64,000 nt of DNA from Syntrophales bacterium (GTDB lineage: Bacteria; Desulfobacterota; Syntrophia; Syntrophales; PHBD01): the NCBI GenBank assembly GCA_035363115.1, contig DAOSEM010000002.1:62001-126000 (forward strand). The letters are read 5' to 3'. Within the stretch, counting starts at the first letter, position 1, and the number at the start of each line of letters is the position of its first letter. Positions 63,616-64,000 of this stretch are shown one piece after another. The notes under the pieces are model-generated. The model did not search any database. It saw only the letters and a list, made by a program, of their open reading frames with translations, and was not told where the DNA came from. Made by a program: the position numbers and the translations under genes.

Positions 63616-64000
63616 ATGGGAAAAGTATCCATCTTCTGTGCGGGCATGCTGATTTCCATGGCCATGGCCGCCGGTGCGGGCCAGGCCTTTGAAACCGATG
63701 TCTTCCCCACCGCGGAAGGCAACCTGACCATCACCTTCATCGGCCACGGAACCCTGATGATGTCCGTCGGCGGCAAGGTGATCCACGTGGACCCGGTTGG
63801 CCAGTATGCCGACTACGGCAAGCTGCCGAAGGCGGACGTGATCCTCGTCACCCATGAGCACTCCGACCACCTGGACCTCAAGGCTGTCGGCCTTATCAGC
63901 AAGGCCGGGACGGTTGTCGTGGCCAACGGGGCGGCCGGCCGGCAGCTCAAGGGAAGCATCGAAATGAAAAACGGCGACGTCCGGGACGCCGTGGGATTCA
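63616..64000 (+). CDS. Exported metallo-beta-lactamase-fold protein, 3'-truncated
   Basis: Starts at ATG 63616 after AAGGAGG and runs off the right edge (128 codons visible). A signal peptide ends near GAGQA. The mature part shows LTITFIGHGTLMMSVGGKVI, VDPVGQYADYG and the metal-binding THEHSDHLD motif of the beta-lactamase superfamily. Resembles UlaG/YtkL-like hydrolases. Substrate unknown. Confidence 0.8.
   Translation, partial: MGKVSIFCAGMLISMAMAAGAGQAFETDVFPTAEGNLTITFIGHGTLMMSVGGKVIHVDPVGQYADYGKLPKADVILVTHEHSDHLDLKAVGLISKAGTVVVANGAAGRQLKGSIEMKNGDVRDAVGF

Overview
The window is GC-rich, gene-dense bacterial DNA from a Gram-negative anaerobe. KDO and LPS-export genes (kdsA, kdsC, lptC, lptA, lptB), porin, CreA and lipoprotein genes show an outer membrane. 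A selenocysteine formate dehydrogenase, an NAD(P)-linked [FeFe] hydrogenase cluster, CoA-ester enzymes and a tripartite tricarboxylate transporter suggest a fermentative or syntrophic lifestyle. Gene content and order fit the former Deltaproteobacteria (Desulfobacterota, perhaps a Syntrophales-like lineage). That placement is inference; no rRNA or other marker is present. I saw no tRNA, rRNA, CRISPR array, insertion sequence or phage gene.

Layout. 0-3.5 kb: CoA-ester metabolism (a CoA-transferase/GNAT fusion cut by the window edge, and an acyl-CoA ligase). 3.5-8.1 kb: a run of exported or lipid-anchored proteins, ending in a four-repeat hemopexin-like protein whose repeats are almost identical at DNA level. 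8.2-17.2 kb: a Tat-exported iron-sulfur aldo/keto reductase, a DUF6599-like protein and two very large tandem PAS hybrid histidine kinases. 17.2-18.8 kb: a LamB-type porin on the minus strand. 19-28.4 kb: mixed small operons (flavodoxin-fold oxidoreductase, YjdF-like membrane protein, acyltransferase, MmgE/PrpD with two small partners, a third hybrid kinase, a thioesterase). 28.4-32.8 kb: a bacterioferritin, an isochorismatase-like hydrolase and TctCBA.

32.9-41.3 kb, minus strand, is the most distinctive locus. It reads DRTGG protein, RsbT-like ATPase, DRTGG protein, intrinsic terminator, PHP phosphoesterase, HATPase protein, HndA/NuoE-like, HndB-like, a NuoF-GltD fusion, and an [FeFe] hydrogenase catalytic subunit. 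It looks like a pyridine-nucleotide-linked, possibly bifurcating hydrogenase with a dedicated signalling module. An apparent attenuator separates three of the signalling genes from the rest.

41.5-52.3 kb is a conserved cell-envelope and nitrogen-PTS block: xerD-like, TPR protein, kdsA, kdsC, lptC, lptA, lptB, rpoN, hpf, ptsN, a degenerate hprK and rapZ. A consensus-like sigma-70 promoter overlaps the rpoN stop codon. 52.3-57.8 kb: M23 peptidase, LCMT-type methyltransferase, CHAT-protease lipoprotein and nitroreductase. 58.0-60.7 kb: formate dehydrogenase read through an in-frame UGA with a SECIS-like hairpin. 60.8-64 kb: two exported proteins sharing a C-terminal domain, an enoyl-CoA hydratase with a structured leader, and a metallo-beta-lactamase-fold protein cut by the right edge.
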